A stretch of DNA of 52,192 nt from a virus: the IMG/VR virus record IMGVR_UViG_3300046167_000237, positions 1-52,192 of that record; one strand, written 5' to 3'. Within the stretch, counting starts at the first letter, position 1; each line of letters opens with the position of its first letter. The translations under genes and the position numbers were made by a program. Of the stretch, positions 32,278 to 42,286 are shown piece after piece. The notes beneath the pieces were generated by a model. That model saw only the letters and a list, made by a program, of their open reading frames with translations, had not been told where the DNA came from and made no database searches.

Positions 32278-34542
32278 TTACTGGTTTCTTTCAAGCCAGC
32301 TTCTATACCAGCCGCCGCCCTTATATTGCTTCATGTACTCGTATGGGTCACGCAGGAAGGCGGTATATTCATCCATGTCTTCTGCAATGACCCTGCCGAT
32401 ACCTTCTGGCCCACTACTATCACCTAACCAGAATATGTTCACAGCATCGTTCATATCACCGCCTAAATTGAACAAGAATGCGTTTAGTGCTTTCTTGTCC
32501 ATAAATTCTTCATCCGACTGTTCGACAGTTCGCTTGCCATAGAAGCTCGTGTCTAACGATGTTTGCTTGAAAGTCTCTCTTATCTTGCCAAGGCGGTTTC
32601 CTATAACATCCTCAACTTGGTTTTCGCGTTGATTTACAGTAGAGCCATCCGGGTTTATGCCAGAGTTATTTACTTCTGGGTCTGTCTTTAGGCTTTCTAA
32701 GATTGCTTGTTCTGCCATCGAAATTTGCGTCTGTAGCAAGTCTGAAATTTCAGCCATAGATGAGTTTAGAGTGTCATCAAGCGTTGCAACTTTCGCGTCA
32801 TCCCACACACCGCCCTCAATATCCAGCCAGCCCATGCCTCCGTTAGCTTCTTTCTGCTGACGTCTTAACATATCCCAACGCGAGCGCGTTTGGTTAGTTA
32901 CGCTAGTAACTTCTGTTGCGAAGTTTCTAAGATAAGTGAGTAGGGTCTCTGGATCATCCGCATATATCTGGGCAGCTTGTTCTATTTTTTGTTTCGCGTC
33001 TGGTGCTGTAGCTTGGATTTGCTCCAACTCACCATTCATCCAGTTATCAAACGTCTGTATCTCTGGACTTGCCAAAGTATTTTTTAGCGTTGAATTTAAT
33101 CTGTCTTTAGCATCCCGTAAGGTTCTACCTTTTGTTACAGACTGGAAGCCTGCATCTTTTTTAACCATGTCGATAAGCATAATCGCGTTTGTACTTTCAC
33201 CTTCTTGAACCTGACTAAATACATTTTCTATTGCAGCCAATACTGCTGGTGTCATTTCATATTCTTGAGCTAATATGCTCGCAGCATACGCGCCTTTCTG
33301 CCCGGTGAAGCCGACACTTTCTGGCCCTTTGTCTTTTGTTGGGTTTCCAAAATACGCTTCTGCTTGAGCAAGGTTTTGATCTATCAGCGTTTTCTGTGCC
33401 GCTAAAACTTGATCATTGACCGAAGCTCTCTCAGTGCTGGCAAGCCCACGTTGTTGTAGACGCAGTTCTTGACGTACTTGCGCAACGTAATCCCCAAGAT
33501 ATGCTTCTGGGTTGTCTGTAATTTTTTTGAGAGTGGCGTCTGCGCCGAATATAGTTTGGATGTCCTCTGGAGCCATGCCGTTCAAACGAGAGACTATGTA
33601 ACTAAGGGTCTCTTTGTCGTCTTGCAGAACAATCGAGCTTTTCATTGACTTGCTGTCAACCAAACCTGAAACAAAAGTGTCCACTAATTGCTTCGCTTCT
33701 CTTGTCCGCTCTAACTTAGTGCGGTTCGCATTATCAGTCGCCTCGGCAACTAAACTTGTTATGAATACACTGTCTGATTTGGGTACGTTTTCTGACCCAA
33801 ACATTTCAACTAATGCTTCATGTATATTAGGATTTTCCGCAAGTATTAGCTTTTGAGCTACACCAAGCATTTCAGCTTTTCTTTTTCGTGCGAACTCGTC
33901 ACGAAGCTCATCATCTAAAACTTTAGCTTGGTTAAGAAGAGGTGTGACGAAAGCTGTAGGCACACCCATTTTTTGAAGGTCGGATGCAGTAATATTTTTC
34001 CCACCAGAATTTTTTATAAAAGCCGTAACTTTTGGCAGGTAGTTCCCAATGCGGTCGGCTATTGCCGTCTGACGCAACTGTGGTGAGAACATGGAATTTA
34101 CATCAATGCCCATATTTTCAAAGTCAACATTAGGGAACCGCTCTTTTAAACTGTCCGCCATTGCTGTGAAATCTTTTTGCTCGTATCCACTGTCACCGGG
34201 GTCAGCGTAATCAAGCATAATACCAGTTACTGCGCCTTTTATGGATTCTTGAGCCTCGACGGAGTTTTTAAAGTTAGCGAACTCTTGTTCTTTTAGTGCC
34301 TGCGCACGGCGAGTGTCTGCTCTATCTGTGATTGCTTTGAGCATATCGCCAGACGGCATACCACCGCGCAGGTAATTGCTACCGCCAGCCATGCTGTCGA
34401 TGAAGGCTTGGAACTCCATTGGGTTCGCTGTCGGGTTCTGACGCTGAAACTCTTGGAAGGCTTTAGCCAGTTCGAGGCGTTTGCGCTCGCCTGTATCCTG
34501 TTGCTTTCTGTACCCGTCTGAAAATCCTACGAAGTCTATCAT
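32278..34542 (-). CDS. Large internal/ejection-type virion protein, 754 aa
   Basis: An almost wholly helical, acidic protein with no signal peptide. It begins MIDFVGFSDGYRKQQDTGER, is rich in Ala/Gln/Glu coiled helices (LAEAYFG-type), and ends in YRSWLERNQ. Base composition is more A+T rich than the neighbours, with many A/T-ending codons, so it may have a different history. The position between the giant gene and the next virion protein fits an internal virion protein. No domain is recognised. The stop is followed at once by GGACGACC (see findings). Confidence 0.65.
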   Translation of the reverse strand: MIDFVGFSDGYRKQQDTGERKRLELAKAFQEFQRQNPTANPMEFQAFIDSMAGGSNYLRGGMPSGDMLKAITDRADTRRAQALKEQEFANFKNSVEAQESIKGAVTGIMLDYADPGDSGYEQKDFTAMADSLKERFPNVDFENMGIDVNSMFSPQLRQTAIADRIGNYLPKVTAFIKNSGGKNITASDLQKMGVPTAFVTPLLNQAKVLDDELRDEFARKRKAEMLGVAQKLILAENPNIHEALVEMFGSENVPKSDSVFITSLVAEATDNANRTKLERTREAKQLVDTFVSGLVDSKSMKSSIVLQDDKETLSYIVSRLNGMAPEDIQTIFGADATLKKITDNPEAYLGDYVAQVRQELRLQQRGLASTERASVNDQVLAAQKTLIDQNLAQAEAYFGNPTKDKGPESVGFTGQKGAYAASILAQEYEMTPAVLAAIENVFSQVQEGESTNAIMLIDMVKKDAGFQSVTKGRTLRDAKDRLNSTLKNTLASPEIQTFDNWMNGELEQIQATAPDAKQKIEQAAQIYADDPETLLTYLRNFATEVTSVTNQTRSRWDMLRRQQKEANGGMGWLDIEGGVWDDAKVATLDDTLNSSMAEISDLLQTQISMAEQAILESLKTDPEVNNSGINPDGSTVNQRENQVEDVIGNRLGKIRETFKQTSLDTSFYGKRTVEQSDEEFMDKKALNAFLFNLGGDMNDAVNIFWLGDSSGPEGIGRVIAEDMDEYTAFLRDPYEYMKQYKGGGWYRSWLERNQ

Positions 34543-34544
34543 CT

Positions 34545-36080
34545 CTACCCACCGAACCCAAAGAAGTTATTGAAGCCCTTGCTAAAGCTATCGTTTATGC
34601 CGCTGAATATACCCGGCTGACCTACTGGGCCATAAGTCGCTTTACCGTCTGCGTAGCCTGTAATGCCATACTGCTGACCTTGCGACTGGTTGTTTAAGAA
34701 CTTGTTGAACGACTGACCGAAGCCAGAAGAGGCTGAGTAAGAACGGTCGGCTGCGTTTTGCGCAGACGTTGCCGATGCGTTGTACAAGTTGTTTCCGATA
34801 TTCATGGCGTTGGACATGTATGTGTTCGGATCATTTGTTGTTACGCCGTATGGATTGAAGATCGCGCTGTCGATATTAAAGCCAGCGTTGCTCACCATGC
34901 TCGTTGGGCGCGTATAATCTGCAATCCCCGGTGACATAGTGCCTTGGACGGCTGCGGTGCCAATCTGCATTGGGGCGCGGAAGTTTCCTGCGCTCGATAC
35001 GTTGCGGTTGTAAATTGCAGACGGAACCATCTGAGCCAGACGATAGGCGTCGACGGCTGATGCCGCCTGCGGAACCTTCATAAGTTGGTCAATGCCTGCG
35101 CCAGCGACGTTAGCTGTCTCGCCAAGAATGCCAGCACGGCGTTTCATAATGCTGTCGACATTGCTTGTTAGGGCTGACTGCTCGCCAGTAATGTAGCGAA
35201 GTGCGTCGTCATATGCTCGGCTGCGTGCATCTTGGTATTCGTTGGCGATGCGCTCGGTAATATCACCACGACGGGCTGTGCCTTGTGTGCTGCGATCCAT
35301 TCCGCCTCGGATCAAACCTGCCTCGTTTACAGATGCAACACGGTCTGCTGCTCGATCAACGTCACCCTGATACTGGCTTGTACGTCTGTCGATCTCTGTC
35401 GCAATGTCTGCACTCGTAAGTTGGTCAATCTCTGGAATGTAGCCAAGGCCAGCCGCAGTGTTTTGAACTGCGTCTTGCATGCCGTAAATGCTCTGCATAA
35501 TCGCGTTGCGATCCTGTAGCTGCTGGTCTCTTTCTAGCTGGGCTTGCCCTTTTGCCTCATTGAACTGGTCAGTCAGAAACTCGCGCTCGATGCGAGCCAT
35601 TTCACGCTCTTCAAGAAAGCGGCGCATGTCCTCATCGCGTTCGCCAGAGGCGATTGCTTTGACTTGCTCAAGCTGTTGTATCGCGAACTGGCGTTCGTCT
35701 TCTGCAATGTCTTGACGCTTCAGAAGGTTTTCTAAGTTGAACTGCTGTATCTTCGCAGCCTCACGGTCTTCCTTGACCTGACGCTCGATGTCTAAGCGTC
35801 TGTCTTCCATCAGATACTCTTGGTTCTGACGAAGTTGACCTAGCTCAAACTCACGTTCTTGCGAGCGGAGGCGTCTGTTAAACCGCTCCATCTCCCGCTG
35901 GTATTCGTTTTCCATGCGCTGCTCTCTTTGAGCATCACGCATCATTCCAAGGTTAGCTTCCTGCAAATCCTGTTGTTTGCGGAATTGGTAATCCTGTTGT
36001 GCGCGAGCAGCCGCAGCGTCGCGAGACGCTGATGCTGCACCTATCGCGCTACCTGCTAAACCTAAGACTGCTGAAAACAT
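34545..36080 (-). CDS. Internal virion-like coiled-coil protein, 511 aa
   Basis: The N-terminal segment MFSAVLGLAGSAIGAASASR is a Gly/Ala-rich helix. Residues 25-200 are long coiled coils rich in Glu, Gln and Arg (QEANLGMMRDAQREQRMENE, REMERFNRRLRSQEREFELG). Residues 200-330 remain helical, then a Gly/Asn/Ala-rich, likely disordered C-terminus follows (ASSGFGQSFNKFLNNQSQGQ). This is the pattern of T7 gp14-like internal virion proteins that form an ejection channel. The assignment is by architecture only. Confidence 0.6.
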   Translation of the reverse strand: MFSAVLGLAGSAIGAASASRDAAAARAQQDYQFRKQQDLQEANLGMMRDAQREQRMENEYQREMERFNRRLRSQEREFELGQLRQNQEYLMEDRRLDIERQVKEDREAAKIQQFNLENLLKRQDIAEDERQFAIQQLEQVKAIASGERDEDMRRFLEEREMARIEREFLTDQFNEAKGQAQLERDQQLQDRNAIMQSIYGMQDAVQNTAAGLGYIPEIDQLTSADIATEIDRRTSQYQGDVDRAADRVASVNEAGLIRGGMDRSTQGTARRGDITERIANEYQDARSRAYDDALRYITGEQSALTSNVDSIMKRRAGILGETANVAGAGIDQLMKVPQAASAVDAYRLAQMVPSAIYNRNVSSAGNFRAPMQIGTAAVQGTMSPGIADYTRPTSMVSNAGFNIDSAIFNPYGVTTNDPNTYMSNAMNIGNNLYNASATSAQNAADRSYSASSGFGQSFNKFLNNQSQGQQYGITGYADGKATYGPVGQPGIFSGINDSFSKGFNNFFGFGG

Positions 36081-36084
36081 CTAG

Positions 36085-37944
36085 TTAAGCCCTCATTACA
36101 TTTTGTGCGAACGCAGATGGTGCCAGTGTATTCCCGTACTCCTCCTCCTCTTGATCAGCCAACATTTGCATGTATGCCTGCAAAGTTACTGGATCAACTT
36201 GGGAGAAGTCTTGGAACTCAGGGACACCCGATGCACCCACGGTTGAAAGGATTTGCTCTCTAGCGATGCGGTCGCGCTCTGTCACCGCTTCTTCGTCACG
36301 CTCAAGTCTTTGCCGCTCTGAGTTCAAACGGTCTTGTGCAGACTGGATTTCATCAAGAGCTTGCTGCGCGTTGTAAAGTTCTACTTCAGCATTCAAAGCG
36401 TCAAACTCTCCTTGGTTCCCGCCAAGATCGTCTGTGCCATAATATGAAGCATTGTTTACCTGTTCGAGCAGTGCTTGTGCGCGTGTTTCAAGAGCGGTGC
36501 GTGCCTCGTTTAGCTCGTTCATACGCGTCTCGATTGCACCTGCGGCTGTATCAAGTTGACCACTGATGTCGCCAACTCTGCCACCTGAGAACCGAGCAAG
36601 ATCACCACCTGCGTCTGTAAGCTGTGACGCCAGATTGCGCATGCCAGTCTCATCGTAGGCTTCGAGGTCTGTCAAAGCAGAACCTGATGCCCCGGTGATT
36701 TGAGACAAGATGCTATCAAGTGCTTCCTGACGCTGCTCATTCAAAGAAGCCAGAGCCACGTCTGTGTCACTCAATGCGCCAGTCGTGTCGCCAAAGTCGT
36801 AGTCTAACTGCGATGTGAAGCCGCCAATGTTCTGGCGTAAATCACGAAGCTGGTCTTCCAAGGCGTCAATGCCTGCCGCGCTGTAGATACTGCCAGTTTC
36901 TGCTGACCCCTCTAGGGCGCGTGCTTGGTTGAGATAGTCACGTTCTGCACGGCTAATGCGAGATAGCTCGTCCTGACGCTCGCCAGACAACTGGTTTACG
37001 TCGCGAAGCAAGTCGCTTAGTTCGCCTGTCTCTTGGTTGAAGTCAAAGCCAAGCTCGGATGAGAACCGACCTGCCTGACGATTGCGGTCTTCGATCTGGC
37101 TGATGAGGTCGTTGATGCCAGTCTCGTCTGCGATTGTCAGACCGCCTAAAGTATTGCGATAGGCGTCTGCGTCAGTGAGCAAGCCTTGCTCGTAAGTATT
37201 GATGCGGTCTAACTCTGCCTGCCTTTGATTGCGAAGATCGCCAAGACCTTGCGTCAAACCAGAGTATTGACTGTCGAACTGTGTGAACCCGTCTGGGAAC
37301 ATTTGATTTAGGATGGGAGATGAGAAACCTGTGCGGCCAACATTGAGTGCGGAGAGGTCGCGCTCTAGCTGGTTCATCTGGTTCTCGTCTGCAATCCCCA
37401 GTTGGCCTAGCTGAGTGCTAAAGCCAGCGAGGCTTCCCAGCCCTTGGTTGCGATACTCGTTAATCCGATTAACTTCGTTATCTCGTTCACGTTGCAAGCC
37501 GCTCAATGTTCCTGACAAGCCAGAAACATTGTTCATAAGGTTGTCATACTTGTTGGTATTGAGCTTCAACAAGTCTGGGATGTTCGTAATGCCGACGTTC
37601 CCGTACTCGCTCGAAACACTGCTATCAAATGTCGGCTTCTCAAGATCAAAACTCAGGTTGCCCAAGCCTGATGAGAGATTTCCGATTTGCGTGTTGAAGC
37701 CAGCGTAAGGGTTTTCGTTTACTGCGGTTGTAGGATCATCATAGAGGTCAGCATAAGTTAAGCCACCAACGCCACTTGATAAGTTGGTGAAGGTGTTGCC
37801 ATAGCCTGATAGGCTATCATTGTAGCTTTTAACGGCCTCGTTATACGTGTCCGCTTTTTTCTTGTAATTAGCCTCGGTGTCGAGACGGATTTGTTTTTTC
37901 TCTGCCGTATAATCGGGTGGTGGAGCTGGACTGGACTTACCCAT
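36085..37944 (-). CDS. Virion protein with internal repeats, 619 aa
   Basis: Begins MGKSSPAPPPDYTAEKKQIR. From about residue 150 to 430 a unit of roughly 80-90 residues recurs: a Leu/Gln-rich helix with RQxELxRI (RNQRQAELDRINTYEQGLLT; GERQDELSRISRAERDYLNQ; LNEQRQEALDSILSQITG), then an IADETGINxL-type stretch and a Ser/Phe-rich FxSxLxFDF strand. The ending is acidic. Probably an internal virion or tail structural protein. No family is recognised; it is not a collagen-type fibre. Confidence 0.6.
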   Translation of the reverse strand: MGKSSPAPPPDYTAEKKQIRLDTEANYKKKADTYNEAVKSYNDSLSGYGNTFTNLSSGVGGLTYADLYDDPTTAVNENPYAGFNTQIGNLSSGLGNLSFDLEKPTFDSSVSSEYGNVGITNIPDLLKLNTNKYDNLMNNVSGLSGTLSGLQRERDNEVNRINEYRNQGLGSLAGFSTQLGQLGIADENQMNQLERDLSALNVGRTGFSSPILNQMFPDGFTQFDSQYSGLTQGLGDLRNQRQAELDRINTYEQGLLTDADAYRNTLGGLTIADETGINDLISQIEDRNRQAGRFSSELGFDFNQETGELSDLLRDVNQLSGERQDELSRISRAERDYLNQARALEGSAETGSIYSAAGIDALEDQLRDLRQNIGGFTSQLDYDFGDTTGALSDTDVALASLNEQRQEALDSILSQITGASGSALTDLEAYDETGMRNLASQLTDAGGDLARFSGGRVGDISGQLDTAAGAIETRMNELNEARTALETRAQALLEQVNNASYYGTDDLGGNQGEFDALNAEVELYNAQQALDEIQSAQDRLNSERQRLERDEEAVTERDRIAREQILSTVGASGVPEFQDFSQVDPVTLQAYMQMLADQEEEEYGNTLAPSAFAQNVMRA

Positions 37945-37947
37945 AAC

Positions 37948-38361
37948 TTACCTCTCTAGCCATTTGCATTCTGATCGGAGTTGTCCGAAGACAATGCCAT
38001 CTTTAGGGTTGAAATAAGATCGAAGCCGTCCTTCTTCTTTGAAGCCAAGACCTCGCAGAAGTTTGATCGACTTTCGGTTACTTTCGTTGACGAGCGCGGA
38101 AATTCTAATACATCCGCACTGGTCGAAAACGTATTCGTAGAGCAACTTGATGTAGCGTCTGTGCCACCAGCAGGGGTCTGTGGTGACGACGCTGACGTGG
38201 ATGTCGTTGCCCGTGTATTCTGTGAACACGACTGCACCAACAAGATCACCGTGTCGCTCAAAGCCAAACGCTTGGAAGTTTGCCCATTGGACATTCCCTT
38301 CAAGTTTTGGCTTTGCCCATTTTGCAACGCGGTGTTTGTCATCTGTTATTACCTCAATCAT
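37948..38361 (-). CDS. GNAT-family acetyltransferase, 137 aa
   Basis: The fold is clear: WANFQAFGFERHGDLVGAVV, FTEYTGNDIHVSVVTT, then WWHRRYIKLLYEYVFDQCGC and the terminal NESNRKSIKLLRGLGFKEEG, RLRSYF. NESNRKSIKLLRGLGF is the usual GNAT motif for the last helix and strand. GNAT enzymes transfer acetyl groups from acetyl-CoA to an amine. In phages such genes beside virion proteins may modify the virion, but no substrate is visible. It stands between a tail fibre and the repeat protein. Confidence 0.8.
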   Translation of the reverse strand: MIEVITDDKHRVAKWAKPKLEGNVQWANFQAFGFERHGDLVGAVVFTEYTGNDIHVSVVTTDPCWWHRRYIKLLYEYVFDQCGCIRISALVNESNRKSIKLLRGLGFKEEGRLRSYFNPKDGIVFGQLRSECKWLER

Positions 38362-38364
38362 TAG

Positions 38365-39924
38365 CTAGTCAGAACACTGACCGCCATTGTGACCTTCAAG
38401 CGCAGAGCCTGATGAGTTGTTGGTTACGATAAAGCCAATAGATTTAGATGCTGATGTCGCATCCACTTCGATTGGCGTGCCGATGGTGAACTCGTTTACT
38501 GTTGAGCTTACGCTGTATGTACTTCCAAATCCTGTGCCATTGACCGCCACTTGAACTGAGCAAGTGCCTGATGTCGTCTGCAAGGATAAGCCGTCAATCT
38601 GTATCTTCTGCTTGAAGATGCGTTTGATCGTGTAGGTGGTGATTGGCCGGGGTTGCGACTGTGTCGTAGAAGCTGTCACTCGCCAGTAATGAAGGAAGCT
38701 GAGATGAGGGCAGCCGTCCTGTACTGTCGAGTGATGCAACACCATTGGCGGCACCCTTTTGGGTGACGGCAATCACAGACGACAAGTCGACTGTACCATA
38801 TTCTAGCGCGGTTCCAGTGCCGTTTACTTTTACGAACTGTCCAGAGTTTGCCGTTGTGAATGTAGGCAGAGAGCTTTCTGGTGACGTTTTCAGCCACTGG
38901 GTGCCATCGTAGAATTTGAGTTGGTTTGGGGTGACAGACGTATCATGCCACAAGTCGCCCGTTGCAGGGCCGCTTGGAGATGTGGCTGATACTGTGAGTT
39001 TTGCTTTTGCCCCAAGGTCTGTCGTCAAGCTGACGACTTTTGCCTGTGGGATAGACGCGTTGTCGATCTTAATCTTTGCGAGTTGGATCAGGCCGCTATC
39101 TGTATGAACGTAATCTTCCTCGAACATCATGCCAGTAACAGCTTGGACAGATGTGTTCTCAACCGTGATGATTGAGATTGTGTTGCCCGATGCCACGTTG
39201 CTGTTGAAGGTTACAGTGTTGGATGATGGCGATGTCGTATAGTCGTTAGCACCACCCTCGCGCTGTAGGATACCGTTCTTGTAAACTTGCAGCTTGGTGT
39301 TCTCGTCGTGGACAAAAGGCGAACACAGCTTGGCTAGAAGTTGTGTCAGTGTCTGAGCGGTTAAAGCCAGTGATGGCTGTAGCACGTACCTTGAAGACGC
39401 TGACAACGTCGCCTGCGGATAAGCCGCTGTTGAATACAACTGCGCCTGCGCTCGATGTCCCGCCGGAAGCGTTGGTTGTGTAGTCGAAAGATGATCCGTT
39501 ACGCTTCAGAACGCCGTCGACGTAAACCAGTAGCTCGTCTGTGGCATCGTGAGCAGTAATCAAAGCTGGTTTGTGCAGACGTGGCTGTAAAGTCTACACG
39601 ACCGAATAAGATAGGTGCGCCGATTGTACCAAAGTCTTGGCCAGACGGGCCACGCAAGTCTGCCGCTGCGACCAGTGTGATCCAGCCGTCTGTTGTGTTT
39701 GAGTATTCGCCGACGCGGTACTCAATGTCGCCGCCTGTATTCTTTTGAAGCTCGATAGGGCCATCGAAGTTGCCGTTGGCATCAAATATTTTTGCAAGCA
39801 ATTCGCCAACTGTGTTGTTACCCAACTCAGCAGCGTTAAGGTATCTGATGACACCTTCAAATTCGTTGTTAATGTTCCCGCTTGAGCCGTAGTTCTGGGG
39901 GAATTGTTGTCTAATACGAGCCAT
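38365..39924 (-). CDS. Tail fibre, frame broken at least three times
   Basis: Three overlapping frames read as one fibre of about 510 residues. The first begins MARIRQQFPQNYGSSGNINN and runs to TSAQTSF near 39560; the next resumes at ITAHDATDELLVYVDGVLKR and runs to about 39340; the third continues with LAKLCSPFVHDENTKLQVYK to about 38600; the last frame holds TTYTIKRIFKQKIQIDGLSL and ends near 38365. The repeated VYVDGVLK, LQVYKNGIL and GSSFDYT/NDYTTSP pairs show a duplicated beta domain. It probably binds the host surface. Confidence 0.65.
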
Positions 39925-39925
39925 T

Positions 39926-41437
39926 TTATGTCCTCACGGTCACTGCGAAACCGATAATGCGAAGCAGACCACCGCCTCCTTGTGTTTTGATGCGGTACTG
40001 AGCCGCGCGATAACGGTGTGACCACTTGCGTTCATACTGTTTGGATAGTGGCACATCCTCGAAGTAGTTGTCGTCCGAGGTGTCATCTACCTCGAAAACT
40101 AATGAGCCTAGCGTTCGACCATCTTCGTCTTGGGCGTCCAAGGTGATAATGCCCTTGCCAGACGCCTGTATAATAACGCTTTGCGTCTCCTTCGTTTCTT
40201 CAAGGCTCCCATGCCAAAGCAGGGGGGTGACAACTTCCATATCGGGGGTAAACGCGTTTTCATTATCCTCCTCGACCTTGAGAACTTCGTACAATCCACC
40301 CGTCGTTCCATAGACGAGCTTGCCATTTAAGAATGACCCACAGCGTGCGTTGAGAAAGTCGCCTGTGTTGAACTTCGGCACAGCCTGACCGCCCTCTGGG
40401 TTCATAGCCAGAGTTAGGCGTTTGCAAAGCTGGCCTCCTGCTTGTGGGAAGAAGACGTGGTATTGCGCAGTGTCTTGGTCAAAGACCGCGCTCAATGTTT
40501 CGGGGTTCTCGACGGAGGCAAATAGCTCGCGATAAAGCAGGTCTATCTTGTCCGACAGGCTGTAAGAATACACGAGTATCCCGTTGTCCTCCGACCGTTT
40601 GATCGAATGGATACCAGACCGCGAGCAGTATAGGAGGTCTGTCCCTGCGTTCGCGATAGTATTGTGACTGATGCAGCCAATGTTGATGTTCGCGTTGTCG
40701 TCTATTACCCATCGGTCAATATCCGGGTCTATCCTGTAAATGATGCTTCGGTCAGCAGTGAACACCACGAGACGGTTCTGTTCGAAAGTCCCAAGGCCAG
40801 TGATCTGATCAGCAGTCCCTAACAAGTTTGCTACGTCGATGAAGCCAGCGCGTAAAACATTTGTGCTGGCTGGGTCTTCATCATCGGGGAAGAGTTCGTC
40901 TTGGTCTACCCTACTCAAATGCACCTGTGTTTCACGCCCCGGAATGCCAGCCACAGCCAGACGACGCTGCACAGACGTGACGTATGCAGGCAACATATTA
41001 TTGATCGAGGGAGACTGGTTGCGTGTGAACTGAATGCCGTTATAGCGATACATTGGACGCGAACGAGCAGCCAGATGCACAGACTGGTTGAAGACTGTGC
41101 TGGTAACGATAGCCGCCGTAGGATGTACGTTTTCCAAGACGTGGTCACGCTCTGACTTAAAGTTCAAGCCAGAACCAGTTTCCTCCACCCAGCAGACTTC
41201 GTCTGAGCCAAAGAAGCGGGTGTGGTTTACCTTGAACTCGCCCTTGCGAAACTTGCATGAAGCGTCACGCACCATCTGTCCTCGCCAGTCAGACGAGGCG
41301 TTGTTGATCTTGGTGACGTGCTGGTCTTTGCCAGTGTCTAGGCTTGTGATGTCGCGAGAAGTGTCGAGACCTTGAAAGTTCTCGTAAGCAAAAGTCCTTG
41401 CCTTTATGCCGCTGCGTGACTTCGTCGTGCTAGTCAT
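39926..41437 (-). CDS. Tail or neck beta-propeller-like structural protein, 503 aa
   Basis: Reads as an all-beta protein with recurring blade-like segments: RLVVFTADRSIIYRI, DLLYCSRSGIHSIKRSED, AQYHVFFPQAGGQ, NGKLVYGTTGGLYEVLK. The C-terminal part (TPLLWHGSLEETKETQSVII) resembles the end of podovirus stabilisation or tail nozzle proteins. Such proteins close the tail tube. The gene is coupled to the adaptor gene by a TAATG overlap and follows the usual order capsid, adaptor, nozzle. Family membership is inferred. Confidence 0.6.
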   Translation of the reverse strand: MTSTTKSRSGIKARTFAYENFQGLDTSRDITSLDTGKDQHVTKINNASSDWRGQMVRDASCKFRKGEFKVNHTRFFGSDEVCWVEETGSGLNFKSERDHVLENVHPTAAIVTSTVFNQSVHLAARSRPMYRYNGIQFTRNQSPSINNMLPAYVTSVQRRLAVAGIPGRETQVHLSRVDQDELFPDDEDPASTNVLRAGFIDVANLLGTADQITGLGTFEQNRLVVFTADRSIIYRIDPDIDRWVIDDNANINIGCISHNTIANAGTDLLYCSRSGIHSIKRSEDNGILVYSYSLSDKIDLLYRELFASVENPETLSAVFDQDTAQYHVFFPQAGGQLCKRLTLAMNPEGGQAVPKFNTGDFLNARCGSFLNGKLVYGTTGGLYEVLKVEEDNENAFTPDMEVVTPLLWHGSLEETKETQSVIIQASGKGIITLDAQDEDGRTLGSLVFEVDDTSDDNYFEDVPLSKQYERKWSHRYRAAQYRIKTQGGGGLLRIIGFAVTVRT

Positions 41438-41898
41438 TAGTAGCTAACCGTCCCGTTGTTCGCGTTGGTTGTACCGCCATTGATATTGGCCTTGTTGGTG
41501 CCACCGTCGACAACCTTCATCTGGATTTTGGTATTGCCGTTTATAGACTGCCAGAGTTCACGGTTGAGCGTGGCGAAGTATGTAGGCATGTACATCTGCA
41601 TCTTCTCACTGCCTTGCTGGAGGGCGTAGTGATAGAGCAAGCCTTGCACCATGATGATGTCTTTGATCTTCCGCACGTCTGTGGCCGACTGGTAGTAGTC
41701 GATGGCCACGTTGTCGTAGTACGGATGAGCGCGGATGTCGTCGATCACCATGTTGGCAAACTCGATGAACATAAGCATCACATCACCGTCCACCGTGCCG
41801 GGGTGAAAGTCGCCAAACCGCCGTAACGCCTGCATCGCAAGCGTGTTTAGCGGCGAGTTGTTTTCGCGGATGTGGGGGTTTGTGTCGCTCTGTGCCAT
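41437..41898 (-). CDS. Head-tail adaptor-like protein, 153 aa
   Basis: Mainly helical: NTLAMQALRRFGDFHPGTVD, GDVMLMFIEFANMVIDDIRA, then RKIKDIIMVQGLLYHYALQQ and a Gly/Asn/Thr tail (TNKANINGGTTNANNG). The four-helix layout and location between the capsid and a tail protein match phage head-completion/adaptor proteins. The tail is low in complexity. No confident family name. Confidence 0.55.
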   Translation of the reverse strand: MAQSDTNPHIRENNSPLNTLAMQALRRFGDFHPGTVDGDVMLMFIEFANMVIDDIRAHPYYDNVAIDYYQSATDVRKIKDIIMVQGLLYHYALQQGSEKMQMYMPTYFATLNRELWQSINGNTKIQMKVVDGGTNKANINGGTTNANNGTVSY

Positions 41899-41901
41899 GA
41901 G

Positions 41902-42213
41902 TTACCTCTTACGAACAATCCGTGCGTTCATTACGAAGTGGTTCTTCTCGAAGCGTTCGACATCGTCTGCCTGCACTTCGAACTCTAAGCGTCCACTCTG
42001 GAAATTTCTGATCGGGCCAATGCCAGCGACGGAGAACATAGAAGGTTCTTTCTCGCGGCTCTCGTACCAAACTACTGCGTCTTTCGCAGGTGCAGTCTCA
42101 ACCCAAGCCTCGTTCTCTGGTGTGCTGGGATCGTCTGCAATAAATGCGCCCGTGTCTGTGCGTGCGCGGGTCTTGGTTGTTTTCTTAGTCACAGTCTTTT
42201 TCGTTTGCGCCAT
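41902..42213 (-). CDS. Hypothetical virion-module protein, 103 aa
   Basis: The N-terminus is Lys/Thr-rich (QTKKTVTKKTTKTRARTDTG), and the rest is mixed with beta strands (WETA-like, SMFSVAGIGPIRNFQSGRLE, FEVQADDVERFEKNHF). It lies after the capsid terminator and before the adaptor gene, so it probably assists head completion. Ribosome site AGGAG is present. Confidence 0.55.
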   Translation of the reverse strand: MAQTKKTVTKKTTKTRARTDTGAFIADDPSTPENEAWVETAPAKDAVVWYESREKEPSMFSVAGIGPIRNFQSGRLEFEVQADDVERFEKNHFVMNARIVRKR

Positions 42214-42224
42214 AAGGTTCTCCT

Positions 42225-42254
42225 AAAAATTAAGGGGGCAAGATGCCCCCTTAA
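42225..42254 (-). terminator. Terminator after the major capsid gene
   Basis: A perfect 11-bp stem, TTAAGGGGGCA with TGCCCCCTTAA around a three-base loop, followed on the minus strand by five T residues. It would separate high-level capsid expression from downstream tail genes. Confidence 0.85.
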
Positions 42255-42286
42255 TATCGCTTGTTTCAGCAGACTGGTCGTCCCGC

